Source: Cutaneotrichosporon cavernicola (Eukaryota > Basidiomycota > Tremellomycetes > Trichosporonales > Trichosporonaceae). Taken from it: a DNA stretch of 64,000 nucleotides. The first letter of the stretch is position 1. Each line of letters opens with the position of its first letter. The position numbers were made by a program, and so were the translations under genes. This document shows, in pieces, positions 22,917-33,531 of the stretch. The stretch spans positions 2,170,001 to 2,234,000 of the forward strand of contig NC_083396.1 in the NCBI RefSeq assembly GCF_030864355.1. The letters run 5' to 3'. Below the pieces are notes generated by a model, which saw only the letters and a list, made by a program, of their open reading frames with translations, was not told the origin of the DNA and searched no databases.

Positions 22917-24084
22917 GGTCGGTAGTAGCTGGTGGGGCTTTGAGAGCTTCAGTGCGTTTCTTTAGTGTACTCTTCAGCAGCCACACGTCAGAGGTATGAG
23001 TAACTGATCGCAAATCTGCTTACTAGACTCCGCAGTGTTGGCAGCGAGACGACGACAAGATTGCAACTTTGCGACTCGTCGCATTTGCCCGATACCGGGC
23101 CGCGTCCCGGCGACTTTTCCTCGTGATCGCGGGATCTGACTGGATACAGTACCTGAACTCGAGGTTACACCGCTCTTGTGCTCCATCGCATGTCTCCGTT
23201 TCATGGAGTCACTCATTGCTAAGCATAGCATGTACCCTGCATTGTAGTGGTCTCCGCCGGCCCGTCGATCCGCCGAGTCAACTCGTGTGCATTGGATGCT
23301 CGGTCCACATGTCAGCAGACTGCCAATCCGCAAAATCAGTCAAGTGACTCACCGGCCCAGCTGGCAGCTGGCAGATTGCAGCTGGCAGGAGAGCGGTGAC
23401 TTTTTCCACGACATCGCTCGTCCGAGAATGTGGCCCGATCGGTCAATTCCGTAGGTCTACGCCCTGCCTCAAGTCCAAGTTCAAGTCGAGGCCTAGCGGC
23501 GTCATAGGAATGTCGTCAGTCATGGCTTGGGTTTGAGCGACCGGTCGCGGCGGCGGGTGATGGGCTCGAGATGTGCCATCTGTGACATCCGCGCGAGATC
23601 CGGTGTGCATGTGCAACATTCCAGAGCTGAGGTAAGCGGATATATTGCCTATCATCCAGTGCGGTCGAGTCAGATGGGGATGCACGAGGCTGTACGTGAT
23701 TACGTATCACGTCCTGGAACGAGTTAGACGGTAGCTCTACTCATCTTCAACATCGGCGGCTAGTGTTTACAGTAGGTGCCGACGGAACACGACCGGAACT
23801 GTCACGCGTGTCCTGGTCCTTGCTGCGGAGGATCTGGGAAACGGTGGTGACGGTGCGCACGATCTCGTTCGACGACGACTCGTCGGGCAGCGCATGCAAA
23901 CATATTCAATCACTTAGCCATTGCATAACGGCGCCTCTGTCCAGACCGTTGCGATACTAGTCCCACTATCCATATTGTGGTCGTGTCCAGTCCATGCGCC
24001 GCAATGACGTCGGGGGCGCAGTTGTCGCTGGAGCCAGACACCGTTCTCACTTCACCTCTTAACCTTTCATTCACAATCACCACC
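22917..24084. other. Gene-poor intergenic region upstream of transporter and hydrolase
   Basis: This 1168-bp divergent intergenic stretch is the second longest in the window. Short open frames lack family resemblance, codon bias or splice context. At 23358-23389 the unit CAGCTGGCA occurs three times. I find no tRNA, snRNA or transposon signature. It probably holds the promoters of both flanking genes. Confidence 0.4.
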
Positions 24085-24678
24085 ATGACCGCGCTCATCG
24101 TCATTGACATGCAGCGCTTCTTCGAAAGCCCCGCATCCCCAATCATGTCCAACGTCAACAACCTCATCGCGTTCTTCCACTCCACCAATGCCCTGGTAGT
24201 CTACACGCAGCACGGACACACGCCAGCCCAGTTGAGTGGGGAAGAGGTATCGCAACTTGTGCGTTTCTGGGGCGCGAAACATTCGATCCACCGCTTCTCG
24301 GAATCGTGGCAACTACTTCCCAACCTGTCTCCGCCTATCCCAACCGACATAACGGTGCAGGACAAGGACACGTACGATGCGTTCATCCACACTCACTTGG
24401 AGGAGACGTTACGGGCGCGTGGAGTTGAGCGCGTACTGGTGACGGGAGTGTTGACTAATTTCTGTTGTACGTGAGGAGGTTTGGAAAAAGTGAAGCTGAT
24501 TCAAGGTGAAACGACCGCCCGGTCCGCGTTTAATCGCGGATTCGAAACTTGGGTCATTGGAGATGCGTGTGGGGCCAACCATCCCGAAATGCATGCTAGT
24601 TCCCTTCGCGCGCTGGAGGCTGGGTTCGGCGAGGTCGTCACAACCGAGGAGGCGATTGCGCGGCTTGGCGCCGAGTAG
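24085..24678 (+). CDS. Isochorismatase-like cysteine hydrolase
   Basis: Predicted 184-residue alpha/beta hydrolase of the isochorismatase/nicotinamidase superfamily. Exons 24085-24466 and 24506-24678. The catalytic triad is visible: Asp in ALIVIDMQRFF, Lys in VQDKDTYDAF, Cys in TGVLTNFCC, which is completed across the intron as CCETTARSAF with the usual RGF-type continuation. Length is typical of single-domain members. The 39-nt intron ends TTCAAG, a non-YAG acceptor, but it is the one that restores the conserved CCETTAR block. Substrate cannot be assigned: relatives hydrolyse isochorismate, N-carbamoylsarcosine, nicotinamide or peroxyureidoacrylate. It stands alone between two gene-poor stretches, so context gives no pathway. 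Confidence 0.87.
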
Positions 24679-25001
24679 CTGCTCGCAGAAGGACGACATA
24701 GGGGGTAATGTATCATGTGCCATTCATGGCGAGCTCGGTTGCGAGCGTCACAGTCGCAACCTATGGTGAACGCAGTTGATCCGGAAGAGGCGGTCCACTG
24801 AGATCAGGTCGGTTGGGGCGTGTTTCCCGACCGCTCTCTTGGTCCACCGTTACGACGTGACGAGGCCAGGCGCAGGTTGGAGCGACCATATCGGGGTTAC
24901 GTTGACATGGTAGGAAGACGCGCTTGGGCCTTGCAGGGGCTCCGGGCTTGCGAGTTGAATTGCAGCAGCAAAAGCTTGACCTCGCCGGCCACGTCTAGTC
25001 C
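24679..25001. other. Intergenic, downstream of hydrolase and tRNA
   Basis: This 323-bp stretch lies between the 3' ends of the hydrolase and the minus-strand tRNA gene. A TTTT run in the tRNA sense (24970-24973) can serve as RNA polymerase III terminator. Nothing else recognised. Confidence 0.4.
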
Positions 25002-25082
25002 TATCGCCAGGTAGTCTCGATCTACCGACCTCGGGGTTTCATGGTGTATGAGCCCCGCGCTCTTCCACTAAGCTATAGCGAT
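25002..25082 (-). tRNA. Initiator tRNA-Met (CAT) with a 9-nt intron
   Basis: Full cloverleaf on the minus strand: 7-bp acceptor stem with the A1-T72 pair that marks eukaryotic initiators, D-arm GCTT/GAGC with loop AGTGGAA, anticodon stem CGGGG/CCCCG with loop CTCATAA, variable loop AGGTC, T-stem GGTAG/CTACC with loop ATCGAGA (A54 instead of T54, another initiator mark), and discriminator A. A 9-nt insertion (25038-25046) sits one base 3' of the anticodon, the canonical intron position. The mature length would be 72 nt, equal to other eukaryotic initiators. The insertion is too short to build a long extended anticodon helix, so splicing is inferred from its position. Confidence 0.93.
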
Positions 25083-26378
25083 GTTCGTTGGATGTGTTCT
25101 GAAGCAGAACCAGTGGGTGTGGGGAAGGAAAGCCAGCGGACGAGTTCTTGGAGGCTCTTGAGCGTCAGGATGTCAGACGGCTGGGTAAACATCAGCAGAG
25201 GCGAAGAGGACTAGTGCAGATATGGAGAGAGCGTTGATGGAATGGAGTTGGAGTGGTTGGAGGGTTGGAGTGGTTTGAGTGGTTGTTGGACATTGTGGTA
25301 TCCCTGACCCGATACTCAGGAGAACGTCATGTTTGGCCTCGGCTGCCAAGCCAACTTCCCTTAGCCTCAGGCACACCAATTCCAGCCACATCCGCCATGC
25401 CGGCCGCATACCGCATGGAGAGCACCCCAAAAATCCTCCCTGTCGATGTCTTTGCTTGTTACAGAAAATGTGTTGCTGGCTGTGTCACTGGCGGATTCCA
25501 GAGCAAGCTTGCAAGGTTGTCTGTTCATGTTTTGGTAGAAATGGGACAGGTCGAAATGACGAATTTGTCGATCGTAAGGTAAGTGCCAAGAACAATCATC
25601 AATGCACGTCGGATGGGAGTGAGTAGGGGACGCGGATCATCACGGAAGCATTGGTTCTCTCCTTTTCCCTCCTTACCAGCACTGGCCCTGCATGCATCAC
25701 TGCTTGACAAGATATCGACATGCACTAGAATCAGTCATACCGAGTGGAGATGAGTATAGCATGTCATGTTTCGCTTGGTTGCAAGTGGGGTCCACCCCCA
25801 TTCTTTCATGCGTCCGAGGCTTCCGGCTTGTGCCTGATGTCGTACCCTGAGTGTCAATCAATTCAAGATGTAAAGGGAAACACGCGTCAAACGGGTCAGG
25901 ATGAGTCAGGGAATAGTTGGGATTCGGCTGGGCAAACAGGTCAGGAACAAGAGGACCCTTAAACTGTCCACTGACTCTTGTCAACTTGAACTGCAACTCA
26001 TTTCAACCACCCCCAAAACTCATCAACCCTCTACATCTTACACTCTTTGACCTTTGTCACTAGCCACTGTCACTCTCTTAACTCTCTCGCCTCTCAACGC
26101 TCGACCCTCCCTTCCACCGTCGACATTCTCTACACGCTCACTCGCACTCGCTCGCTCAATCATTCGAATCGAATCGAAAGCACAGACCCCACCCCCCTCT
26201 TCTCCATCTCCCTCTCCCTGCTCAGTCCTTGTCGCCTTGAATCACGGGCCTACCTTCATTGTAAGTAGCCTCACTTGTCCCTCCCGCATCTTCTACTCTC
26301 CTTCTACCACTACCTCTCCTTCCCTCCGCCTCCCACTCCGCTCACTCCTTAGTCCTCCTCCTCTCTTTACCTCAAAAC
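25083..26378. other. Long intergenic region and probable leader of the secreted protein gene
   Basis: This 1296-bp stretch is the longest gene-free region in the window. It has a GGTTGGAGTGGTT-type repeat at about 25231-25290 and, from 26030, a CT/CA-rich leader. GTAAGT at 26261 could be the donor of a 5'-UTR intron ending shortly before 26379, as is common for highly expressed basidiomycete genes; this is inference. Several short open frames show no family resemblance. Confidence 0.4.
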
Positions 26379-27197
26379 ATGTTTGCCCTCTTTTACCTCG
26401 TCTCATTCGTCTTGGCTGCGCTCGCGCTCGCCGCCCCGGTCCCCCACGCCAAGCGCTTTGATGGCAAGGCAACCTACTACGAAGCTGGTCTCGGCGCTTG
26501 TGGCGGCGTTAACACTGGCGCCGACAAGATTGTCGCCCTTAATGCACAGCAGTGGGACGGCGGTGCCCACTGTGGCAAGACGATCACCATCACCGAGGGA
26601 GGCAAGTCGGCCCAGGCGACCATTGTCGATCTCTGCCCCGGCTGCCCCTACGGCGCTCTCGACCTCAGCGAGAGCCTTTTCACAAACTTCCACGACACGG
26701 GCAAGGGTGTGTTCCAGCTGAGCTGGACATTCAACGACGGCTCTGGCGGCGGCGGTAACAGCGACCCCAAACCAGCTCCCGAGGAGCCTAAGCCTACCCC
26801 GACCCCGACTCCAGAGCCTACTCCGACTCCCGCCCCGGCCCCCGAACAGCCCAAGACGACTGAGACGCCCTCGAGCGCCTCAGAGACCCCATCGTCCTCG
26901 GCCGATTCTCCCTCGGTCAGCGTCAGCTCGGCCCCCGTGATCTCGAGCTCGGTCCTCTCCTCGATCCTTTCCAACTCGACGACTGTGTCATCGACCCTCT
27001 CTACAAACTCGACCCTGCTCGCATCGAGCACGGCCAACTCGACCGCCCTTCTCCCCACCCCATCCACCGCCGCCCCGGTGAGCGCTGGCGACGCCGCCAT
27101 CATCAACGACAGCCCAAACCCAGAGGGCACTCTTGCCGATCTTGGCGGGCTGGTGGCCTCACTTGGCCGGATCGTCGTCCTTGGTGCGACCGCTTAG
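26379..27197 (+). CDS. Secreted expansin-like (RlpA/barwin double-psi beta-barrel) protein
   Basis: Predicted 272-residue, intron-free secreted protein. A signal peptide (about residues 1-19) runs MFALFYLVSFVLAALALAAP and is followed by a KR processing-like site. The core (about 27-120) matches the RlpA-like double-psi beta-barrel of fungal expansin-like proteins: FDGKATYYEAGLGACG near its start, VALNAQQW, HCGKTI and the closing VDLCPGCPYGALDLS. The rest is a Lys/Glu-Pro-Thr linker followed by a Ser/Thr-rich stalk with many Asn-Ser/Thr sites, and a moderately hydrophobic C-terminus that could be a weak GPI signal. Such proteins loosen or bind cell-wall polysaccharides without known hydrolytic activity. 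It may be wall-anchored or shed. Confidence 0.88.
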   Translation: MFALFYLVSFVLAALALAAPVPHAKRFDGKATYYEAGLGACGGVNTGADKIVALNAQQWDGGAHCGKTITITEGGKSAQATIVDLCPGCPYGALDLSESLFTNFHDTGKGVFQLSWTFNDGSGGGGNSDPKPAPEEPKPTPTPTPEPTPTPAPAPEQPKTTETPSSASETPSSSADSPSVSVSSAPVISSSVLSSILSNSTTVSSTLSTNSTLLASSTANSTALLPTPSTAAPVSAGDAAIINDSPNPEGTLADLGGLVASLGRIVVLGATA

Positions 27198-27671
27198 GTG
27201 TGGACGGTTACTCTGTCCTAGGCTTAGGACACGCACACGCGTTGTACTACTACACCTTTCCCTCCTCTTCACCCCGAACGGACACTCGCTCTGGTATGTC
27301 TGGCCGCGCCAGACTTTTATCGTACCTGTATCGACTATAGGTTTATAATGCCGCCGTGCGGCCACGGTACATTCTGGGTCTGGGTCTGCAGCCAGTCGAC
27401 AGACCTCGGCCCAGTGAGCAATGTATCGATTTTTAGATACCTGTGAGGTGGGGATTGTGTGAGGTGGGGATTGTTTCAAGTGGTGCAGTGACCAGAAGCA
27501 GTGTCGGCGTCGGCTGCTAAACTGATCACCAGATCTACCAGGCGTTGGGGCCGGAAGTGACTGATTGAAACTCTGCTCTCCTTGCCCTACAACAGGTCTT
27601 GGCGCAGGCGCAACCAAGCACCACCCCCGATCAGTGCATCTGCTACAGTCTAATACTACATCTACATAAAT
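27198..27671. other. Convergent 3' intergenic region
   Basis: This 474-bp region lies between convergent 3' ends. A 15-base unit GTGAGGTGGGGATTG is directly repeated near 27442-27475. No gene recognised; it should hold the polyadenylation sites of both neighbours. Confidence 0.4.
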
Positions 27672-30600
27672 CTAAATCCCGGGCGACAACCAATCATACT
27701 TGACCCACTGGTCAATCTGACTTGCCTCGCCCACTGCTCCACGCGCCTCTGCCCAAATCCAAAGCTTGGCCATTGCCAGGAGACTCCCCGCATTCACATC
27801 GACGATATCCCGTGTCCCAATCTGTCGTCCGAGCTGGCGCAGAATCGGCAGGGCAGACTTGAACAGATCCATATCTGGATCGAGTTGGCGTCCGATTCCT
27901 TCCAGCAGCAAAATGGAAATGACAGTGTTGACGAAATCGCCCTCGAGTTTCACGTGGTGTTGCCGCACCGCCACCAGCACGTCGGTGAGGATGTCGGAGA
28001 TTTTGATTTTGGCAAGGCTGAAGGTTTTGGACTTTACGTTGAGGACCAGGTGCTGGATTTTGAGTGCAAAGGTTTCCTCGTCGATGGCGAGGTCGGGGCG
28101 ACGGCAGCGGTCAATCATTAGTTTGCCAGCTCGGTAGCCGTCGAATTCTGCGACGGCCTGGAAAAGGTCGAGAAAGTTGCGGCGGTTGGTCGCGTCCAGA
28201 CTGGTGATTAGGCCGGCATCGATGAAGACTAGTTGAGGGACGAGACCTTGAGTGTAGAGTTGGTCGAGGCGGGCAAGCCAGAGATCAGGCTCGTCGGCCA
28301 ATGCTCGGAGTTCGTGGACAATGGCAGTCTCGCGCCGACTCTCAGTCGGTATACTGGGCTCAATGTGCGTGTCACCTTTTAACCGATGGAATAATGGCCC
28401 GATAATATGGTACGTCTCAGGACGGACCATTCGGACCATGATGTTGCCGGGGTGCAAGTCACCATGAGTCCAGTTGTCGAGGAGGAGCATTTCGAGGAAC
28501 GCATCTAGTCCGAGATTGGCGATTTTCTCATCGTACGGTCCGCCGCCATTCCGCAGAAAATACTTGAGCGGCAAAGCGTCCTCGTATTCCTCAACTAGGA
28601 CTTCTCTGTTGGCAGCCACGTTGTCGGGCCCCAATCGAATGGGTCGCGGAAACGCAACGGTGCGCGGGCGGTGTGCGAAATTGTCCCGGAATCGATCCAG
28701 GTTGGCCGCCTCGACGCGGAGATCTAGTTGCTGGTTCATCATGTCTCCAAAAGCAGCCACTTCGTCAGGGAGAGAGAGCCATTCCATATCCGGGAGGGCG
28801 TTGATGATATTCGCAAAGATGGACATGATGCGGATATCGCGGCGGACCAGCTTCTCCACTCTTGGATGGAGGACTTTTATCGCTACACTGGTCACGATGC
28901 GGCGGTCGGGGTCAGCCTCGAGTTCTTGGGCTAGGGCTGCCGCCTCAGCGCTGCTCTGTTTGAGAATCTCGGGACGTAGTTGTGCACGGTATACCTGTGC
29001 GATGGCGCCGCATCCGATAGGCGTATCTTCAAACTCGGCAAAGATCTCGTCGAACGGCAAACCAAACGCCCGCTCGAGCACTTTTTTCGTGTACCGGAAT
29101 GGATGGGGGCTGTTGGACGAGTGCAGCTCGCTCATCTTGACACATAGCGCGTCGGGGAATAGGTCGGCACGGGATGCCGCCCACTGCCCGAGCTTGATGA
29201 AACTCGGTCCGGCGCGTTCCATCTGATTCACCAGGAAGCCGTACCACCACACTGCGCCCCAGTTCTCCTCACTCTCGGCGATGGGTTTACCAGGTTTGCG
29301 GCGTGGCGGCGCACCAACAAATACCATTGGCGCGGTGATGATCACGGGGCCGAAGAGGAGCGCGAGGTGGATGAACCGCACAAGGGTTAGGAACGGCTCG
29401 AGGACGTATTCGCGGAACAGCTCGAGCACGCCAACGGACGGCTCGGACGGCGAAAGCGCCACGAACGGCGGGACCGTGGGCTGCTCGTGGACGGGGATCA
29501 GGTCCTCGTGCGAGATCGGGCTTGGGCTCTCGTTCAGCGTTGGCTTTCTAAAGTACAGCACGACGGCGAGGGTGAGCCCCGCGAGCACGATGAGGCCCTT
29601 GCCACCGCCCGCTTCCGGGTGTCCGTTACCGCTCAACGTGCCGCCGCCACTGGCCTGTTCCCCAGTCGAGCCGGAGACGAGGGCGCTCATGCGCCGCCCG
29701 AACCTGGCGAACGCGCCGTTCTCGAGCGTCTGGAGGAACGGCAGGCGGCCTGTGGCAGGGCCCATTGCCTCGATCTCCTTGATCTCCTGCACGCGCTTCT
29801 TGAGCTCGTTCCACACATTCTGGCGGAGCACGTCGCCGCGCACCCGGTCCAATTCGGCCTCGAGGAGGATCAGCCCGCGCCGGCTAGGCATCGGTGCCTG
29901 TGCGTTCATTTTTCCCAGCGTGTCGTTGAGTTGTCGCACGTTCTCGATATGGAACTTTTCGTGCCGAGCCTCAAACGCCTCGTCACGTCCTGGGATCTGC
30001 TCATAGGTCGGTAGCAGGTCGATAGGGTTGGAGGCGAGGATCGAGCGCACCATGTGCTTGGTATAGCTTTCGAGAAGGAGGGATCTGAATGCTGCCTGGG
30101 AAGCGTCCAAGTTCTTCTGCAGCTCGATCCATGGAGGAAGTGCGCCCTGTCTCTTGATGATCCGGTTCATGTACACCTCGCTGAGACCTAGAAGCGGGTT
30201 CATCTCGGACGGGTCGCGCTCAATCGGCTTGCCCGTCCCCTTGAGGTTGTTGAAAAAGCCCTTGTTCTGTGCCGCCTGGTGTCAGATATATCAAGGATCG
30301 CGATACTCACAGTGATTCGCTCCTCGACGAGGCCGGCCCATGCGCGCATCCCGCTCGCACCTCCCCGCTGCGCACCGAGTACACTCTCCCCGCGAATCTG
30401 ACGGTTCCCACTAAACCCCTCCATCTCCTCCTCCTCTGCACCGACATGGGTCATATCCCCATCGTGGATGCCGAGGCGGTAATCGATCGCGTTCTCCCTC
30501 GCACTTCCCAGCCGGCCCTGGAGTTTTGTCGCTCGCCGGAAGTCGCGGTGCGCTTTCCTTACCGTCCCATCAACGTTGAACGGCAGTCGCAATTCCATGA

Positions 30601-31165
30601 GATTGCTAAGATCCGTGGCGGTGCGCGCCTCGAAATGACCCCATTTGACCTTGGGGCTCTCGACCACGTCGTTGTCGCCGGTATACGTCGCGTGCCAGGG
30701 GCGGAAGAGGTGCGGAGGGAGCTTGGGTGTGTGTATGCTCTCTTCCGACGACACGGGTATTGTGTTGGCCGCCGCCGTCGTCGCCTTTGGTGCCATCTCC
30801 AGATTCTTCATCCAGTTGCGGATCCGCTTCTCGGCCGCGTCGTCCTTGATCCCCTCGCCTGTCCGGAGTGGCTTGTACTTGTCCACTATCATACGGAGGA
30901 CGGCATCGCGCTGCGCCTCCTCGCCGGTCCAAATTGGACCTTGGGAATCAACGAGATGTGCGCGGGCGTTTTTGGCCGCAGCGTCGGTTTCGGTTTTCTC
31001 CTCGACCAACGCGTCCGCGAACAGCTTGGCTGAGCCTGTGAGCTCGGTTGGTGGAGAACCCGGCTTGACCACTTCTGCCGGCATATCTGGAGGGCCTTTG
31101 GTATGCACGGCCCGCTGCAGCGCCCTCCACTGCGTGAGGAGGATACGTCTCCGCAGTGGCATCAT
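27672..31165 (-). CDS. Mitochondrial fusion protein: DUF1992 (DNAJC28-like) domain plus ABC1/UbiB kinase-like domain
   Basis: Two exons, 31165-30311 and 30275-27672, give 1152 residues in one frame. The N-terminus MMPLRRRILLTQWRALQRAV looks like a mitochondrial presequence. Residues about 90-450 form a DNAJC28/DUF1992 module, including LRMIVDKYKPLRTG, WAGLVEERI and GFFNNLKGTGKPIERDPSEM; no J-domain HPD is present. After a Gly-rich linker and a transmembrane-like segment (about residues 510-530) comes an ABC1/UbiB atypical kinase: KLGQ motif near 643, GCGAIAQVYRA loop, AIKVLHPRV lysine, HGDLHPGN near 888 and FIDAGL in place of DFG. The kinase half resembles yeast Cqd1/ADCK2, inner-membrane proteins affecting coenzyme Q distribution. 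Elsewhere the two modules are normally separate genes. Two merged genes remain possible, but no stop codon separates them. A second ATG lies directly after the first. Confidence 0.85.
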
Positions 31166-31686
31166 GGCTGCGATGCGGATTGGTGCGTGATGGAAGAGGA
31201 GTGGGTGGCGATGGACACTGGACACTTGACACTGGAGACTAGTCACCTTTGCGTCTTTCTCTGCTCGAGCCGGCTCAATGCCGAGAATCGACGTCATGCT
31301 CGCCTGGCTCGCGTGGCCTAGAACCTTGCAACCCTAGCCCCGAGTCGTCCCGCTCTTTTGTTCCCGTTCTACTCCGGATCAAATCCACGTCATGTGTAGA
31401 AATTTTGCTTCCGCGGGTAATTGTTTTGTTCAGCCCGTTTCCTGGGTGAAGAATTCTTTGGTAAGCTTCGATACGAGGCGGAATGTAGGCCACCCCCTGC
31501 CTGGCGTCGCCTCTCCCCCTGCTCCTCCCCTCCCCCCCTCCCTCCCGCCTCCGCCTTAATTTTCTCTTCGTCACATTCTTCTTCTTGGGAAAGCATCATT
31601 GCGACAGCCAACAGCCGTCAGATCCTCTCCCACCCCTTCTAGTCGGACGCCGTCTCCTCTCCTCTCCACCTCTTAACCTAAAAACA
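31166..31686. promoter_or_regulatory. Divergent promoter of the fusion gene and IMP dehydrogenase
   Basis: This 521-bp divergent region becomes strongly pyrimidine-rich at 31490-31560 and then reaches the IMPDH ATG. GGTAAGC at 31458 could start a 5'-UTR intron. No CACGTG box is seen, unlike many other divergent promoters here. Confidence 0.4.
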
Positions 31687-33408
31687 ATGGCTGCTAACGG
31701 CTCCGCTTCCGCACCCGCCCGCGGCGAGGTCCTCCCCGCCGCCGACGCCATCAAGTTCCTCGAGCAGTACCCCCGCGGCGACGGCCTCTCGCTCAGCGAG
31801 CTCATGGACTCGCAGGCCCACGGTGGTCTCACGTACAACGACTTCCTCATGCTCCCCGGTCACATCGACTTTCCCGTGAGTTACACACAACTTGGTCTCA
31901 ACAGTAGCATGGCTTACAAATCAGGCGTCCGAGGTGTCGCTCCAGACGCGTGTGACGCGCAACATTGTTCTTAACGCTCCCTTCCTCTCGTCGCCCATGG
32001 ACACTGTCACCGAGGACCGGTGGGTAGTTTCTAACCGCACGGACTGACGCGTAGCATGGCGATCGCGCTTGCGTGCCACGGTGGCCTTGGCATTATTCAC
32101 CACAACTGCTCGGCTGAGGAGCAGGCCGCCATGGTCCGCAAGGTCAAGAAGTACGAGAACGGCTTTATTACCGACCCAGTGTGCCTCGGCCCCAACGGTG
32201 TCGTCGGCGACGTCCTTGAGATCAAGGACCGCATGGGCTTCTCTGGTGTGCCCATCACCGACTCGGGCAAGATTGGCGGCAAGCTCCTCGGTATCGTTAC
32301 CGGTCGTGACGTCCAGTTCCGCAACGACAAGACTCCTCTCAAGGACGTCATGACCCCGCTCAAGGAGACTGTTACCGGTAACGCCGACATTACGCTCGAG
32401 CAGGCCAACGCGATCCTCCGCGACTCGAAGAAGGGCAAGCTCCCCATCATTGACGACTCTGGTCTCCTCGTTGCCCTTGTCGCCCGCGCCGATCTCCTCA
32501 AGAACCAGACCTACCCTCTCGCTTCCAAGGCGCCCTCGAGCAAGCAGCTCTACTGCGGTGCTGCGATCGGCACCCGCCCTGGCGACCGTGACCGTCTCAA
32601 GCTTCTTGTTGAGGCCGGCCTCGACGTTGTCGTCCTCGACTCGTCGCAGGGCAACTCGGTGTTCCAGATTGAGTTTATTCGCTGGATCAAGAAGACGTTC
32701 CCCAAGCTCGACGTTATTGCCGGCAACGTCGTGACCCGCGAGCAGGCCGCCCAGCTCATTGCCGCTGGCGCTGACGGTCTCCGTATCGGTATGGGCTCGG
32801 GTTCCATCTGCATCACCCAGGAGGTCATGGCTGTCGGCCGTCCCCAGGGCACGGCCGTGAACGCTGTCTCGGAGTTTGCGTCGCGCTTCGGTGTCCCCAC
32901 CATTGCCGACGGCGGTATCGGCAACATTGGTCACATTGCCAAGGCCCTCTCGCTCGGCGCGTCCGCCGTCATGATGGGCGGTATGCTTGCCGGCACCACC
33001 GAGTCGCCCGGAGAGTACTACTACCACGAGGGCAAGCGTGTCAAGGTGTACCGCGGCATGGGCTCGATCGAGGCCATGGAGCACACCCAGACGTCTGGCA
33101 AGGGAGGCAAGTCTGGGCTCGCGGCTAACAACGCCGCCACGGCCCGTTACTTCTCCGAGGCCGACACGGTCAAGGTCGCCCAGGGTGTCTCGGGCGACGT
33201 GCAGGACAAGGGCTCGGTCAACAAGTTTGTTCCCTACCTCTACACTGGTCTTCAGCACTCGCTGCAGGACTCGGGTGTCCGTTCCGTCAAGGACCTCCAG
33301 GAGGGTTGCCGCTCGGGCAAGGTGCGCTTTGAGCTGCGCACGGCCAGTGCCCAGCTCGAGGGTGGCGTCCACGGCCTCAACTCGTACACCAAGCGTCTCT
33401 TTGCCTAG
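31687..33408 (+). CDS. IMD1: Inosine-5'-monophosphate dehydrogenase
   Basis: Predicted 545-residue enzyme converting IMP to XMP with NAD+, the committed step of guanine nucleotide synthesis. Exons 31687-31875, 31925-32019 and 32055-33408. A TIM barrel is interrupted by a tandem CBS regulatory pair (about residues 120-235, including [14 protein letters not shown] and the second half KLPIIDDSG). The catalytic loop [20 protein letters not shown] contains the active-site Cys, and the flap and IMP-binding DGGIGN and MMGGMLAGT blocks are intact. The gene is highly expressed-looking, with strong C-ending codon preference. A 527-codon open frame on the opposite strand is a by-product of this codon bias. 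Convergent with cyclin C. Confidence 0.97.
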
Positions 33409-33531
33409 GCGTGGTGCGTAATATTTAGACTGTTGGGCATGATGTACTTTTATGCATGGTGTGGTACAACTGGCAGACTCAACTGGCAGACTCCCAGAGT
33501 GCAAGAGGGAGAGGCCTGTATGTGGGGTGGG

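Noticed and set aside
22974..23347. Possible small genes of 90-119 codons on either strand of the gap
   Set aside because: No family resemblance, no conserved motif and no coding-type codon bias compared with neighbours.
25002..25082. Elongator tRNA-Met
   Set aside because: The A1-T72 pair, A54 in the T loop and GGG/CCC anticodon stem mark an initiator.
26054..26461. A 135-codon plus-strand frame overlapping the start of the expansin-like gene
   Set aside because: It is CT-rich leader sequence translated in another frame; the signal-peptide frame is clearly the real one.
29650..30000. Two separate genes instead of the DUF1992-ABC1 fusion
   Set aside because: No in-frame stop, promoter-like sequence or splice pair separates the two modules, though transcript data could still overturn this.
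31921..33504. A 527-codon open frame antisense to IMP dehydrogenase
   Set aside because: It mirrors the GC-rich third-position bias of IMPDH, has no family resemblance, and the sense gene is unambiguous.
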